NCBI GenBank assembly: GCA_041740975.1
Contig: JBGSKV010000079.1
Location: 1 to 15,949 of the forward strand
DNA length: 15,949 nt
Direction: 5' to 3'
From: JBGSKV01 sp041740975
GTDB lineage: Bacteria; Bdellovibrionota_B; Oligoflexia; Oligoflexales; JALZUQ01
Made by a program: the position numbers and the translations under genes. The notes beneath the pieces were generated by a model. That model saw only the letters and a program-made list of their open reading frames with translations. It was not told the DNA's origin and ran no database searches. Shown here in pieces: positions 1 to 6,334 of this stretch (its first letter is position 1; every line of letters starts with the position of its first letter).

Positions 1-1
1 A

Positions 2-835
2 AGCGTTGTGGTGGTTGGGGCCGGACAAATGGGTAGCGGTATCGCCCAGGTCATGGCAACGGCCGGACTGAAAGTCACACTTTTTGATGTGGCCGAAGGT
101 CAGGTTGAAAAAGCCAAAGCCGGCATCGAAAAATCCGTCGCCAAACTCAAAGAAAAAGAAATCCTCACCGCCGCCCTCGCCGAACAAACTCTCGCCAATA
201 TTCACTATCAAGCGAAGATGGATTTTTCGCAGGCCGATCTCGCCATTGAAGCGATCGTTGAAAACGAATCCGTTAAAGAAAAAGTTTTTCGCCAATTGGA
301 TGAGCATCTTAAAAAAGACGCGATCCTTGCCAGCAACACGTCGTCGATTCCGATCACGCGCCTAGCCTCTTACACATCTCGTCCCGATCAATTCATCGGA
401 CTTCACTTTATGAATCCCGTCCCCCTTATGAAACTTGTCGAAGTGATTCCGGGGATGGCGACGTCTACCGACACCAAAAATCGTTGCATGGCGCTCATGA
501 CCGCGATCGGTAAAGAGGTTTCGACGAGCCAAGATTATCCGGGATTTGTCGTTAACCGCATTCTGATGCCGATGATCAACGAAGCATTTTTTACGCTGAT
601 GGAAGGTGTCGCCAGCGCCGAAGATATCGATAAAGGCATGAAGCTCGGCACAAACCAACCGATGGGTCCGCTGCAACTGGCAGACTTTATCGGACTCGAC
701 ACTTGCTATGCGATTTTGAAAGTTTTGCATGAGGGACTCGGAGATTCGAAGTACCGTCCATGTCCTCTCCTCGCCAAATACGTTGAAGCCGGCTACTACG
801 GTCGCAAAACTAAGCGTGGCGTTTACACTTACTAA
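2..835 (+). CDS. hbd: 3-hydroxybutyryl-CoA dehydrogenase, 5' end cut by window edge
   Basis: NAD(P)-dependent oxidation of 3-hydroxybutyryl-CoA to acetoacetyl-CoA, or the reverse, in the cytoplasm. The frame is open to the window edge (Ser-Val precede the first GTG at 8), so the true start lies just upstream; 277 residues are visible against about 280-285 usual for the family, so only a few are missing. Seen, numbering from the GTG at 8: Rossmann motif GAGQMGSG (4-11); then the catalytic set at the spacing known for HAD enzymes, Ser112 (NTSS), His133 (GLHFMNPVP), Glu145 (KLVEVI) and Asn183 (VVNRI); then the C-terminal helical domain with the GPLQLADFIGLD segment. The single-domain length argues against a fused FadB-type protein. 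The enoyl-CoA hydratase gene follows 28 bp downstream, so the two are probably co-transcribed and catalyse neighbouring steps of butyryl-CoA or short-chain beta-oxidation metabolism. The direction of flux cannot be read from this window. Confidence 0.93.
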   Translation, partial: SVVVVGAGQMGSGIAQVMATAGLKVTLFDVAEGQVEKAKAGIEKSVAKLKEKEILTAALAEQTLANIHYQAKMDFSQADLAIEAIVENESVKEKVFRQLDEHLKKDAILASNTSSIPITRLASYTSRPDQFIGLHFMNPVPLMKLVEVIPGMATSTDTKNRCMALMTAIGKEVSTSQDYPGFVVNRILMPMINEAFFTLMEGVASAEDIDKGMKLGTNQPMGPLQLADFIGLDTCYAILKVLHEGLGDSKYRPCPLLAKYVEAGYYGRKTKRGVYTY

Positions 836-863
836 ACTTGTTTTTATTTTTTGAGGATTTTTT

Positions 864-1652
864 ATGGCCGCTTTCGAAACACTTCTCTACAAAGAAGAAG
901 GTCCCATCACTCATATCACCATCAATCGCCCGGCGGCACTCAACGCGCTCAATCGCCAAGTTCTGGAAGAACTGCACCGCGTGGTGGATAGTTTGCTGAT
1001 CAATCCGATTTGTCGTGTGGTTGTGCTCAGTGGCGCTGGCGAAAAAGCCTTCGTGGCCGGTGCCGATATCAAAGAAATGTCCGGTCTCGACAAAGAGGGC
1101 GCGCTGGAGTTTGCACGCTTCGGGCAAAACCTCACCACCAAAATCGAATCCCTTCCACAAATCGTCATCGCCAAAATCCATGGCTTTGCTTTAGGTGGAG
1201 GATGTGAACTCGCCATGGCTTGCGATATCATTGTCGCCTCGGAAAATGCCAAGTTCGGCCAACCTGAAGTTGGTCTGGGTCTGATTCCGGGATTCGGTGG
1301 AACGCAGCGGTTAGTCAAAGCCGTTGGTCGTCCGCGCGCAATGGAAATCTTAGTTGCGGGACGCATGATGGACGCCAGCGAAGCTTTGCAGGCAGGATTA
1401 ATCGCACGTGTTTGTCCGGTGGCGCAGCTCGATGAAACGGTAATTTCTATTGTAAAAGGTGTGTTAAGAGGTGGCCCACAAGCTATTGCTTTGACAAAGA
1501 AATTGGCCATAGGCGCTCAGTCTTGGGATCTGGAGCGCGGGCTTGTTGCCGAGGCCGGGCACTTCGGACAATGTTTTGAAAATTTAGAATGCCAAGACGG
1601 CATGCGCGCCTTCATAGAAAAGCGGCCTGCCACTTTCGCAGTAAAGCTTTGA
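864..1652 (+). CDS. enoyl-CoA hydratase (crotonase)
   Basis: Hydrates trans-2-enoyl-CoA, probably crotonyl-CoA, to the 3-hydroxyacyl-CoA used by the dehydrogenase upstream. The protein has 262 residues, the normal crotonase size. Seen: oxyanion-hole segment KAFVAGADIKEM (61-72), second oxyanion segment HGFALGGGCELAMACD (106-121), and FGQPEVGLGLIPGFGGTQRL (131-150). Both catalytic glutamates of true hydratases are present, Glu115 and Glu135, matching Glu144 and Glu164 of the rat enzyme. This favours a hydratase over isomerase or decarboxylase members, which usually lack one of them. The ATG is preceded by GAGGA at 853-857 with good spacing. It is likely in one operon with the dehydrogenase. 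Substrate chain length cannot be decided from sequence; a short-chain substrate is inferred from the neighbour. Confidence 0.92.
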   Translation: MAAFETLLYKEEGPITHITINRPAALNALNRQVLEELHRVVDSLLINPICRVVVLSGAGEKAFVAGADIKEMSGLDKEGALEFARFGQNLTTKIESLPQIVIAKIHGFALGGGCELAMACDIIVASENAKFGQPEVGLGLIPGFGGTQRLVKAVGRPRAMEILVAGRMMDASEALQAGLIARVCPVAQLDETVISIVKGVLRGGPQAIALTKKLAIGAQSWDLERGLVAEAGHFGQCFENLECQDGMRAFIEKRPATFAVKL

Positions 1653-1676
1653 TTCCTTAGGCAATAGTAGTACACT
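1649..1676 (+). promoter_or_regulatory. possible sigma70-type promoter for the phasin/histone-like gene
   Basis: TTGATT (1649-1654, overlapping the crotonase stop codon) and TACACT (1671-1676) are separated by 16 bp, each 4/6 to consensus. The -10 ends 41 bp before the ATG at 1718. The match is moderate; read-through from upstream is equally possible. Confidence 0.35.
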
Positions 1677-1717
1677 GCCCAAACTTGCTTTTTATGGCCC
1701 AACTTAAGGAGAGTTTC

Positions 1718-2149
1718 ATGAAAGACTTCGTAAAGAAAATTCAGACAGAGTTTAACAACATTCAAAAAACTATTGAGACGGAAGCTAACAGCATCGTTAA
1801 GAAAGCTAAAACTTATCTCAATAAAAATACGATCGACAAAAAACGCAAAGAAGTGGAACAACTTGTTCGCAAAAATGTCAAAGAATACCAACCGATCATC
1901 AAAAAATACGTAGCAGATCTACAAAAAAATGCAGACAAGCTCACAAAAGAATTTGAAACTCGCGTTTCTAAAAGCATGAAAGATGCCCGCGCCAAAATCA
2001 ACGACGTGAAAAACAAAGTTGAAAAAGCCGGCAAAAACGCCAAAACAAAAGCCAGCAAGACTGCGAAAAACGTAAAGACCAAAGCTAAAACGACTGCAAA
2101 AAAAGTTACGAAAAAAACTAAAGCTGCTACAAAAAAAGCAACGAAGTAA
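1718..2149 (+). CDS. small Lys/Ala/Thr-rich phasin-like or histone H1-like protein
   Basis: A 143-residue, strongly basic protein. The start at 1718 is chosen because AAGGAGAG lies at 1706-1713; an upstream in-frame TTG at 1685 has no ribosome binding site. Residues 1-100 are amphipathic and helical in character, with heptad-like hydrophobics (FVKKIQTEFNNIQKTI and on). Residues 103-143 are a low-complexity tail in which 17 of 41 residues are Lys and the rest mostly Ala and Thr, with no proline, Cys or Trp. This two-part plan, coiled helix plus histone H1-like tail, is shared by PhaF-type phasins, which coat polyhydroxyalkanoate granules and bind DNA, and by bacterial H1-like nucleoid proteins. 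The position after two acyl-CoA enzymes makes a granule role conceivable, but no PHA synthase or depolymerase is in the window. The assignment is by composition and layout only. Confidence 0.7.
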   Translation: MKDFVKKIQTEFNNIQKTIETEANSIVKKAKTYLNKNTIDKKRKEVEQLVRKNVKEYQPIIKKYVADLQKNADKLTKEFETRVSKSMKDARAKINDVKNKVEKAGKNAKTKASKTAKNVKTKAKTTAKKVTKKTKAATKKATK

Positions 2150-2172
2150 TTTACTTCCTGATCGAGCGGGGT

Positions 2173-3225
2173 GTGATGCATACACTTCAATTTTCACCAC
2201 AGTCCGCTCGAAAACTTCGTAAGTCCCTTCTCAAGTGGTACCAACCTGATCTCCGACGCCTCCCCTGGCGCATCCTCTGGAACAAACACAGAAGTCCGTA
2301 TCATGTTTGGGTTTCCGAAATCATGCTGCAGCAAACCACCATCAAAGCGGTGCTGGCGGTCTATGAACCTTTCTTCAAACATTTTCCAACCGTAAAAGAT
2401 CTGGCAAAGGCCGACGAAGAAGATGTGCGTCTCGCGGTGCGAGGTCTTGGGTACTATCGGCGCTTTTCGATGCTTCACAGGGCTGCGAAAGAAATAATGG
2501 TAAGTCTCGGCGGAAAATTTCCCGAAACCTTTGAAGGTTGGTTGGAACTACCCGGCATTGGTGAGTACACGGCTTCAGCCGTCTCGAGCATAACTCTAAA
2601 CACACCCCACGCTGTGGTCGATGGCAACGTCGAACGGGTTTTATGCAGGCTTTTTGATATTCGTTTGGCGGTAAACGACCGTCAAATGAAACCACATTAT
2701 AAACGCTGGGCCGCACAACTTTTGGATGTGGAACGCCCTGGGGATTTTAATCAGGCGATGATGGAACTCGGACAGCTTGTTTGCAGACCGATTGATCCGG
2801 ACTGTGATCTTTGTCCAGTCGCGACGTCTTGTCTTGCGAAGGAGGGCGGAACCCAAGAACTTTCGCCGGGGCCAAAACTCAAAACGGCCAAGAAAAATAT
2901 CGAAATGCAGCTGACGATTTTTCGCCGCGGCAAAATGATCGGCATCCATAAACGCCCAAAGGCAGATCGATTTTTGAAAGATACTTGGGGATTTTTGACG
3001 GATATGGAAGCGAAGGAAAAAGTGTCAGCCGCCAAAAAGGTGGGAGCGATTCGTCACAACATCACCCATCACGACATAAAGGCGAACGTCTGGATCAAAG
3101 ACACGGCCCCGCCAAAAAACCTGGAAATGAGGTGGCTCGCACTGAAAGATGTTGAAGAAAAGTTGGTGTCGAACTTGGATCGCAAAGCGCTGCGTCTTTT
3201 TGAGAAATCACTATCTAAGTCTTAG
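2173..3225 (+). CDS. mutY: A/G-specific adenine DNA glycosylase MutY
   Basis: Base-excision repair enzyme that removes adenine mispaired with 8-oxoguanine. It has 350 residues counted from GTG 2173, as in E. coli MutY; ATG 2176 directly follows and may be the real start, since the purine-rich GAGCGGGG at 2164-2171 is the only candidate binding site. Seen: PWR (31-33), SEIMLQQT with the catalytic Glu49, GLGYYRR (91-97), helix-hairpin-helix LPGIGEYTA (126-134), catalytic Asp150 in VVDGNVERVL, and a [4Fe-4S] loop with Cys204, Cys211, Cys214 and Cys220 in exact C-x6-C-x2-C-x5-C spacing. Residues from about 235 form the NUDIX-like domain that reads 8-oxoG. All key residues are present, so it should be active. 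Its last 11 bp overlap the end of the convergent membrane-protein gene, and no terminator separates them. Confidence 0.96.
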   Translation: MMHTLQFSPQSARKLRKSLLKWYQPDLRRLPWRILWNKHRSPYHVWVSEIMLQQTTIKAVLAVYEPFFKHFPTVKDLAKADEEDVRLAVRGLGYYRRFSMLHRAAKEIMVSLGGKFPETFEGWLELPGIGEYTASAVSSITLNTPHAVVDGNVERVLCRLFDIRLAVNDRQMKPHYKRWAAQLLDVERPGDFNQAMMELGQLVCRPIDPDCDLCPVATSCLAKEGGTQELSPGPKLKTAKKNIEMQLTIFRRGKMIGIHKRPKADRFLKDTWGFLTDMEAKEKVSAAKKVGAIRHNITHHDIKANVWIKDTAPPKNLEMRWLALKDVEEKLVSNLDRKALRLFEKSLSKS

Positions 3226-3925
3226 CATTTTTTTGGCCGCCCTTAAGCAAGCGCTCCATAGGCATTTCGGTAAGTTTCTGCAAACCCGCTAACAAAATCC
3301 AAAGTGCTACACACATAATAATCGTGCAAGGCAAGGCGATGATCACAAAACTCCAAGCCATAAAACTTGCGACGTCTTGATTGAAAGCCTCTGTACCGGG
3401 CGCACCTTTGACCATAAGCGTGGCCACGTAGTAATTTAGAAACGCACTGAGTAAGAATGAGAGCGCGAGCAAAACCGTAATCTTCTTCATCAAATAATCG
3501 AACTCAGGACGACGGCCCTTAGAGTGCAAAGCCTCATCGATATGTTCAATATGAAAAATACTGTCATTATAAAGAAAAGTCCGCACGACAGGGTTTGAGC
3601 TGTGTAGTGAGCTCAAAACAAAAACGCCGAGGATCAAGGGGATCATCGCTTCTTTAACCGCGAACCAAAACACGTCCACTTCCAACAGTCCAATGCCGCC
3701 CGTCAGAAGAACGCTAAAAAATCCCAAAGTTGATATCAAGTTGAGGCTCTTGCGAGACATAAACTCGCGCACGCCATAGGCGACGGGAAAGGCCAAGGCA
3801 ATGACCAGCGCCAACCCGGGACCCACCGAAGGAAGTCCGCTTAGTTTCTTCAAGAGAAACATCGGAATGACTAAGTTGATCAACAAACTAATAAGAGGAT
3901 TGTCGGGTTTTCGTGGTGTCGTCAA
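3215..3925 (-). CDS. VC0807-family integral membrane protein
   Basis: A 236-residue polytopic inner-membrane protein with about six hydrophobic segments. Recognised by the family pattern: NPLISLLINLVIPMFLLKKLS near the N-terminus, GPGLALVIALAFPVAYG, LISTLGFFSVLLTGGIGLLEVD, FWFAVKEAMIPLILG, and NPVVRTFLYN. These match VC0807-type proteins, often labelled septation protein A-like; no function is established for them. The start is TTG at 3925; the next in-frame Met lies inside the first membrane segment, so the TTG is preferred although its binding site is weak. The 3' end overlaps mutY by 11 bp on the opposite strand. Between this gene and the next minus-strand gene upstream lies a 125-bp spacer holding a dispersed repeat, so it may have its own promoter. 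Confidence 0.75.
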   Translation of the reverse strand: MTTPRKPDNPLISLLINLVIPMFLLKKLSGLPSVGPGLALVIALAFPVAYGVREFMSRKSLNLISTLGFFSVLLTGGIGLLEVDVFWFAVKEAMIPLILGVFVLSSLHSSNPVVRTFLYNDSIFHIEHIDEALHSKGRRPEFDYLMKKITVLLALSFLLSAFLNYYVATLMVKGAPGTEAFNQDVASFMAWSFVIIALPCTIIMCVALWILLAGLQKLTEMPMERLLKGGQKNAKT

Positions 3926-3992
3926 TGTGCCTGCATCCTAAGCTGTTCATGGCATAAGAAGCATATTGACACACATAGGATACAGAGACAAG

Positions 3993-4041
3993 GAGATCCA
4001 TCGCGTCGGTGAACTGCACACTTGACTGCGCTGGATGACGG
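3993..4041 (+). repeat. GAGATCC...GGATGACGG dispersed repeat, copy 1
   Basis: The segment starts GAGATCCATCGCG (3993-4005) and ends CGCTGGATGACGG (4029-4041), so its ends are inverted (ATCCA with TGGAT). It shares the outer sequence with copies near 8155, 8262, 10631 and 10685 but has a longer, diverged middle. It sits in the 125-bp spacer between two minus-strand genes. Confidence 0.6.
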
Positions 4042-4050
4042 CAAATCCCT

Positions 4051-4896
4051 CTATCTAGAAAGAATTGGCGCGTTTTGTAGCAAATCGACGTAGGTCAATT
4101 CTACAAAAGATTTTTTGTCTGTTTTGCGCATGCGCTTTTCAAAGACAAAAACATCCTTGCCTTTATCAAACTCAATCACTTTAAAATCAACGCTGTTGTC
4201 ATCGACCTCAAAATATTCGGCATTGGAAATCTGATAGGCTTTTCCCATGATTTTGTCTTGGTATTTGCCAACGATGACAAAAACTTCTCGTCCACATGAC
4301 AAAGTGAAAGCCCGCCAGCTTGGTCCCTTCCAAGTGTTTCCTACGTAGCATGCTTCGCGGACATCCATTTCACTTCTGGAAAAATCGCATAAGGAATCAA
4401 GGGGAAAATTCACAAATATCGGCCTTGGTTGCTTGCCTTTTTCTCGAATAGAAATTTTCGCAATCCCATGATTTTCATCTTCGCAATGATCAAAAATAAT
4501 ATTGCAATCTGGGCACGCATCAAAAGCTCCATCAGCAACAGACACCACATTGGATCGCATGGACACTGGAGTGTCTTCCTGAGGTTCTTTGATTGGCGAT
4601 GGGACAACTGGATAGTTGGTCGTTGGACGCGGTAGATTGGCGATATACTTCTGCATACTTGCTATAGCTGTGGCGTTTTGCTCAATGATGCGGTCGTCGC
4701 AGATTTTTTGATAGATTCGCAAGAAAGCGATTTCGTAAAAAGGGCATTTGTTAAAATCTGCGTAATACGACTCGGACTTTATATGAACATAGTTCTCGAA
4801 AGCTGCGTAGCCCATCGTGACCGCAAGATACAACGCAAGGCACGCGGCAAGGATGCCGGTGATGATGGAATATTTCTTCAAATAGTGTTTGAACAT
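4051..4896 (-). CDS. membrane-anchored cysteine-rich protein of unknown function
   Basis: A 281-residue protein that I do not recognise. Residues 1-9 are basic, and 10-33 form one hydrophobic helix that could be a signal anchor or uncleaved signal peptide, placing the rest in the periplasm. Residues 88-110 are Pro-rich and linker-like. The exported part has eight cysteines (51, 66, 128, 131, 138, 170, 183, 201), an even number that suggests disulfides; 128-131 is CPDC, a CxxC motif, but no thioredoxin fold is evident around it. The ATG lies 5 bp after the stop of the PA14 lipoprotein gene and has no clear ribosome binding site, so translational coupling is likely and the two proteins probably work together at the envelope. 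Confidence 0.72.
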   Translation of the reverse strand: MFKHYLKKYSIITGILAACLALYLAVTMGYAAFENYVHIKSESYYADFNKCPFYEIAFLRIYQKICDDRIIEQNATAIASMQKYIANLPRPTTNYPVVPSPIKEPQEDTPVSMRSNVVSVADGAFDACPDCNIIFDHCEDENHGIAKISIREKGKQPRPIFVNFPLDSLCDFSRSEMDVREACYVGNTWKGPSWRAFTLSCGREVFVIVGKYQDKIMGKAYQISNAEYFEVDDNSVDFKVIEFDKGKDVFVFEKRMRKTDKKSFVELTYVDLLQNAPILSR

Positions 4897-4901
4897 TGGC
4901 G

Positions 4902-5879
4902 TTAGTTAAAAACACCGAGATTGGTTTCCGTGCAGTTTTCCGGCGCAATCATACTCGTCATCGGAATAATTTGCATCCCACCACCCGCTTTACTCCAGAA
5001 AACCTGGAGAGCGATTTCTTTTTTCGGACCTTGGAACCAATCCACCTTCAGCAAGTGAATACCCTTATTGAGCTGTATCGGCATGCCAGTCACAGTTGTC
5101 GGGGCATGGGTACCGTCATTATTCACAACCAGTGCGTTATTGACATAAACTTTGCTGCCATCGTCTGAGGTCGTACGGAAGGTGTAAAAATTTGTTTCAG
5201 GCACGATCAGAACCGCAAAGAACTGAATCCCAAACCACTCAATCAAAGTCGGGACTCCCGGAAAACCCTTCGTCCAACTGCGCGCGGGAATGTTGAAATC
5301 ATCTCTCTTCACCGTACCAATCGATGTCATCGCGGCAAAGTTTGGTATTTGCGACGTACCCCCTGGCAATCGGTAAACGCGACCGATAGCACCGGCACGA
5401 AAGCCCGTACAACTAAAGCCGGAACCTTTCAATAATCCACCGCCACTCGCTCCTGGTTTTAGGTCCGTACCAGCGTTGTCCGAGCCGTTTGCATAGTTGG
5501 TGTTCGGAACGTAGTTAGGGCTGTCTGGATTAGTCGGGCTATTTGGGTTGTTGGGATTATTAGGATTATTAGGATTATTAGGATTGTTCGGGTTATTGGG
5601 ATTGTTTGGATTGTTCGGATTGAGCGGGCTATTCGGGTTGTTTGGATTGGCGATGTTATTTGGGTTTGCAGGATTGTTCGGATCGTTTGGGTCGTTTGGG
5701 TTGTAGGGCAGGTTCGACACTGGATTTATCGGGAAAGTGCTAGGATCGTTCGGATTGAAAGTTCCATTTCCAGTCCCCGTTTGATCCGGCTTGAGACGCT
5801 GAACAGAAGAAGAGAATTCGGACTTTTTACATCCCGCTGTGAGGATTGCGAACGCGGCAATGACTAAAATAGTTTTCAT
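4902..5879 (-). CDS. PA14-domain lipoprotein with Asn-Pro repeat stalk
   Basis: A 325-residue predicted outer-membrane or surface lipoprotein. Signal peptide 1-16 ends in lipobox LTAGC with Cys17 as lipidation site. Residues 60-122 are a flexible stalk of tripeptide-periodic NPN/PNN units with occasional Asp, Ser, Thr or Ala. Residues about 156-318 form a PA14-like beta-barrel: GFRAGAIGRVY opening, FYTFRTTSDDGSKVYVNN with the Asp-Asp pair 239-240 typical of the calcium site, VVNNDG (251-256), and GIHLLKVDWFQG followed by IALQVFW. PA14 domains commonly bind carbohydrates, and the lipid-stalk-domain layout suggests presentation of a binding domain away from the membrane. Cys157 and Cys316 bracket the domain and could form a disulfide. 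AGGGGA precedes the ATG. It is the first gene of a unit with the cysteine-rich protein. The ligand is unknown. Confidence 0.85.
   Translation of the reverse strand: MKTILVIAAFAILTAGCKKSEFSSSVQRLKPDQTGTGNGTFNPNDPSTFPINPVSNLPYNPNDPNDPNNPANPNNIANPNNPNSPLNPNNPNNPNNPNNPNNPNNPNNPNNPNSPTNPDSPNYVPNTNYANGSDNAGTDLKPGASGGGLLKGSGFSCTGFRAGAIGRVYRLPGGTSQIPNFAAMTSIGTVKRDDFNIPARSWTKGFPGVPTLIEWFGIQFFAVLIVPETNFYTFRTTSDDGSKVYVNNALVVNNDGTHAPTTVTGMPIQLNKGIHLLKVDWFQGPKKEIALQVFWSKAGGGMQIIPMTSMIAPENCTETNLGVFN
5514..5702 (-). repeat. in-frame 9-bp tandem repeat coding for PNN units
   Basis: Degenerate tandem repeat inside the PA14 lipoprotein gene, encoding residues 60-122. The unit is 9 bp, three codons (Pro-Asn-Asn and variants). 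The best conserved block is near 5556-5585, where consecutive units differ little. Length changes by whole units would keep the frame. Confidence 0.85.
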
Positions 5880-5918
5880 GCTATCCCCTAACCCTCTTTA
5901 ACAGTTTGACTTCTGATG

Positions 5919-5924
5919 ATTATA
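5919..5924 (-). promoter_or_regulatory. possible -10 box for the PA14 lipoprotein unit
   Basis: A perfect TATAAT on the minus strand lies about 40 bp upstream of the ATG at 5879. No good -35 is seen at the usual distance, so an activator or a relaxed -35 would be needed. Confidence 0.4.
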
Positions 5925-6055
5925 GCGTCTTATGGGACCTTTGGCGATTTTCCAGGCGGCTATCGTGGCCAAATTGATGCTGATTGTTTTATGACCATCA
6001 ATAGGCAAGTGCGGAGAATGATCCCATAAATGGGCTGGCAGCAATCTTTTGGAAA

Positions 6056-6075
6056 TGATAATGATTATCAATATC
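6056..6075 (+). promoter_or_regulatory. Fur box upstream of feoA
   Basis: TGATAATGATTATCA (6056-6070) is a perfect 7-1-7 inverted repeat identical to the Bacillus-type Fur core TGATAATNATTATCA. Taken as 6057-6075, GATAATGATTATCAATATC matches 17 of 19 positions of the classic E. coli Fur box. It ends 23 bp before the feoA ATG. Iron-dependent Fur repression of feoAB is the expected outcome. Confidence 0.9.
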
Positions 6076-6097
6076 GGCACCTCGTGAGGCATAAAAC

Positions 6098-6334
6098 ATG
6101 ATTCGTCTATGGGAACTGAAAGCGAGTGCTTTCTCAATCATAAAAAAAATTGATCACGATATTCCGCCACTTTTTCAAAAACGTCTAACGGATTTGGGAA
6201 TTGTGGCGGGAGAAAATATTACGTGTTTGCAACGACCCCCCTTCGGCGCGCCCCGCACGTACATGGTCGGATCGTGTGTTTTGAGTTTAGACGAAGAAAT
6301 AGCGTCGCATGTGCATATTGAGGAGAAGGTGTGA
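6098..6334 (+). CDS. feoA: ferrous iron transport protein A (FeoA)
   Basis: A small cytoplasmic SH3-fold protein of 78 residues, the usual FeoA size, which assists the FeoB iron transporter. Seen: KRLTDLGIVAGENITCLQRPPFGAPRTYMVGSCV, the family core with the conserved L-x-x-L/M-G-I-x-x-G turn, and the C-terminal LSLDEEIASHVHIE strand-turn carrying the terminal beta residues. GAGG at 6086-6089 precedes the ATG by 8 bp. The stop overlaps the feoB GTG by 4 bp (GTGA), so the genes are translationally coupled. The Fur box lies directly upstream. Confidence 0.9.
   Translation: MIRLWELKASAFSIIKKIDHDIPPLFQKRLTDLGIVAGENITCLQRPPFGAPRTYMVGSCVLSLDEEIASHVHIEEKV

Noticed and set aside
362..730. Antisense open frame inside the 3-hydroxybutyryl-CoA dehydrogenase gene
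   Set aside because: Fully covered by a well-conserved sense gene; no binding site and no recognisable product.
911..1510. Long antisense open frame (199 codons) inside the enoyl-CoA hydratase gene
   Set aside because: The sense strand encodes a crotonase with all catalytic residues; the antisense product has no recognisable domain and is an expected shadow.
5514..5702. CRISPR-like regular repetition
   Set aside because: The period is 9 bp, in frame with Pro-Asn-Asn codons, with no unique spacers; it is a protein repeat.
5898..6137. Minus-strand open frame between the PA14 lipoprotein and feoA
   Set aside because: It runs through the Fur box and promoter region, has no binding site and no recognisable sequence.
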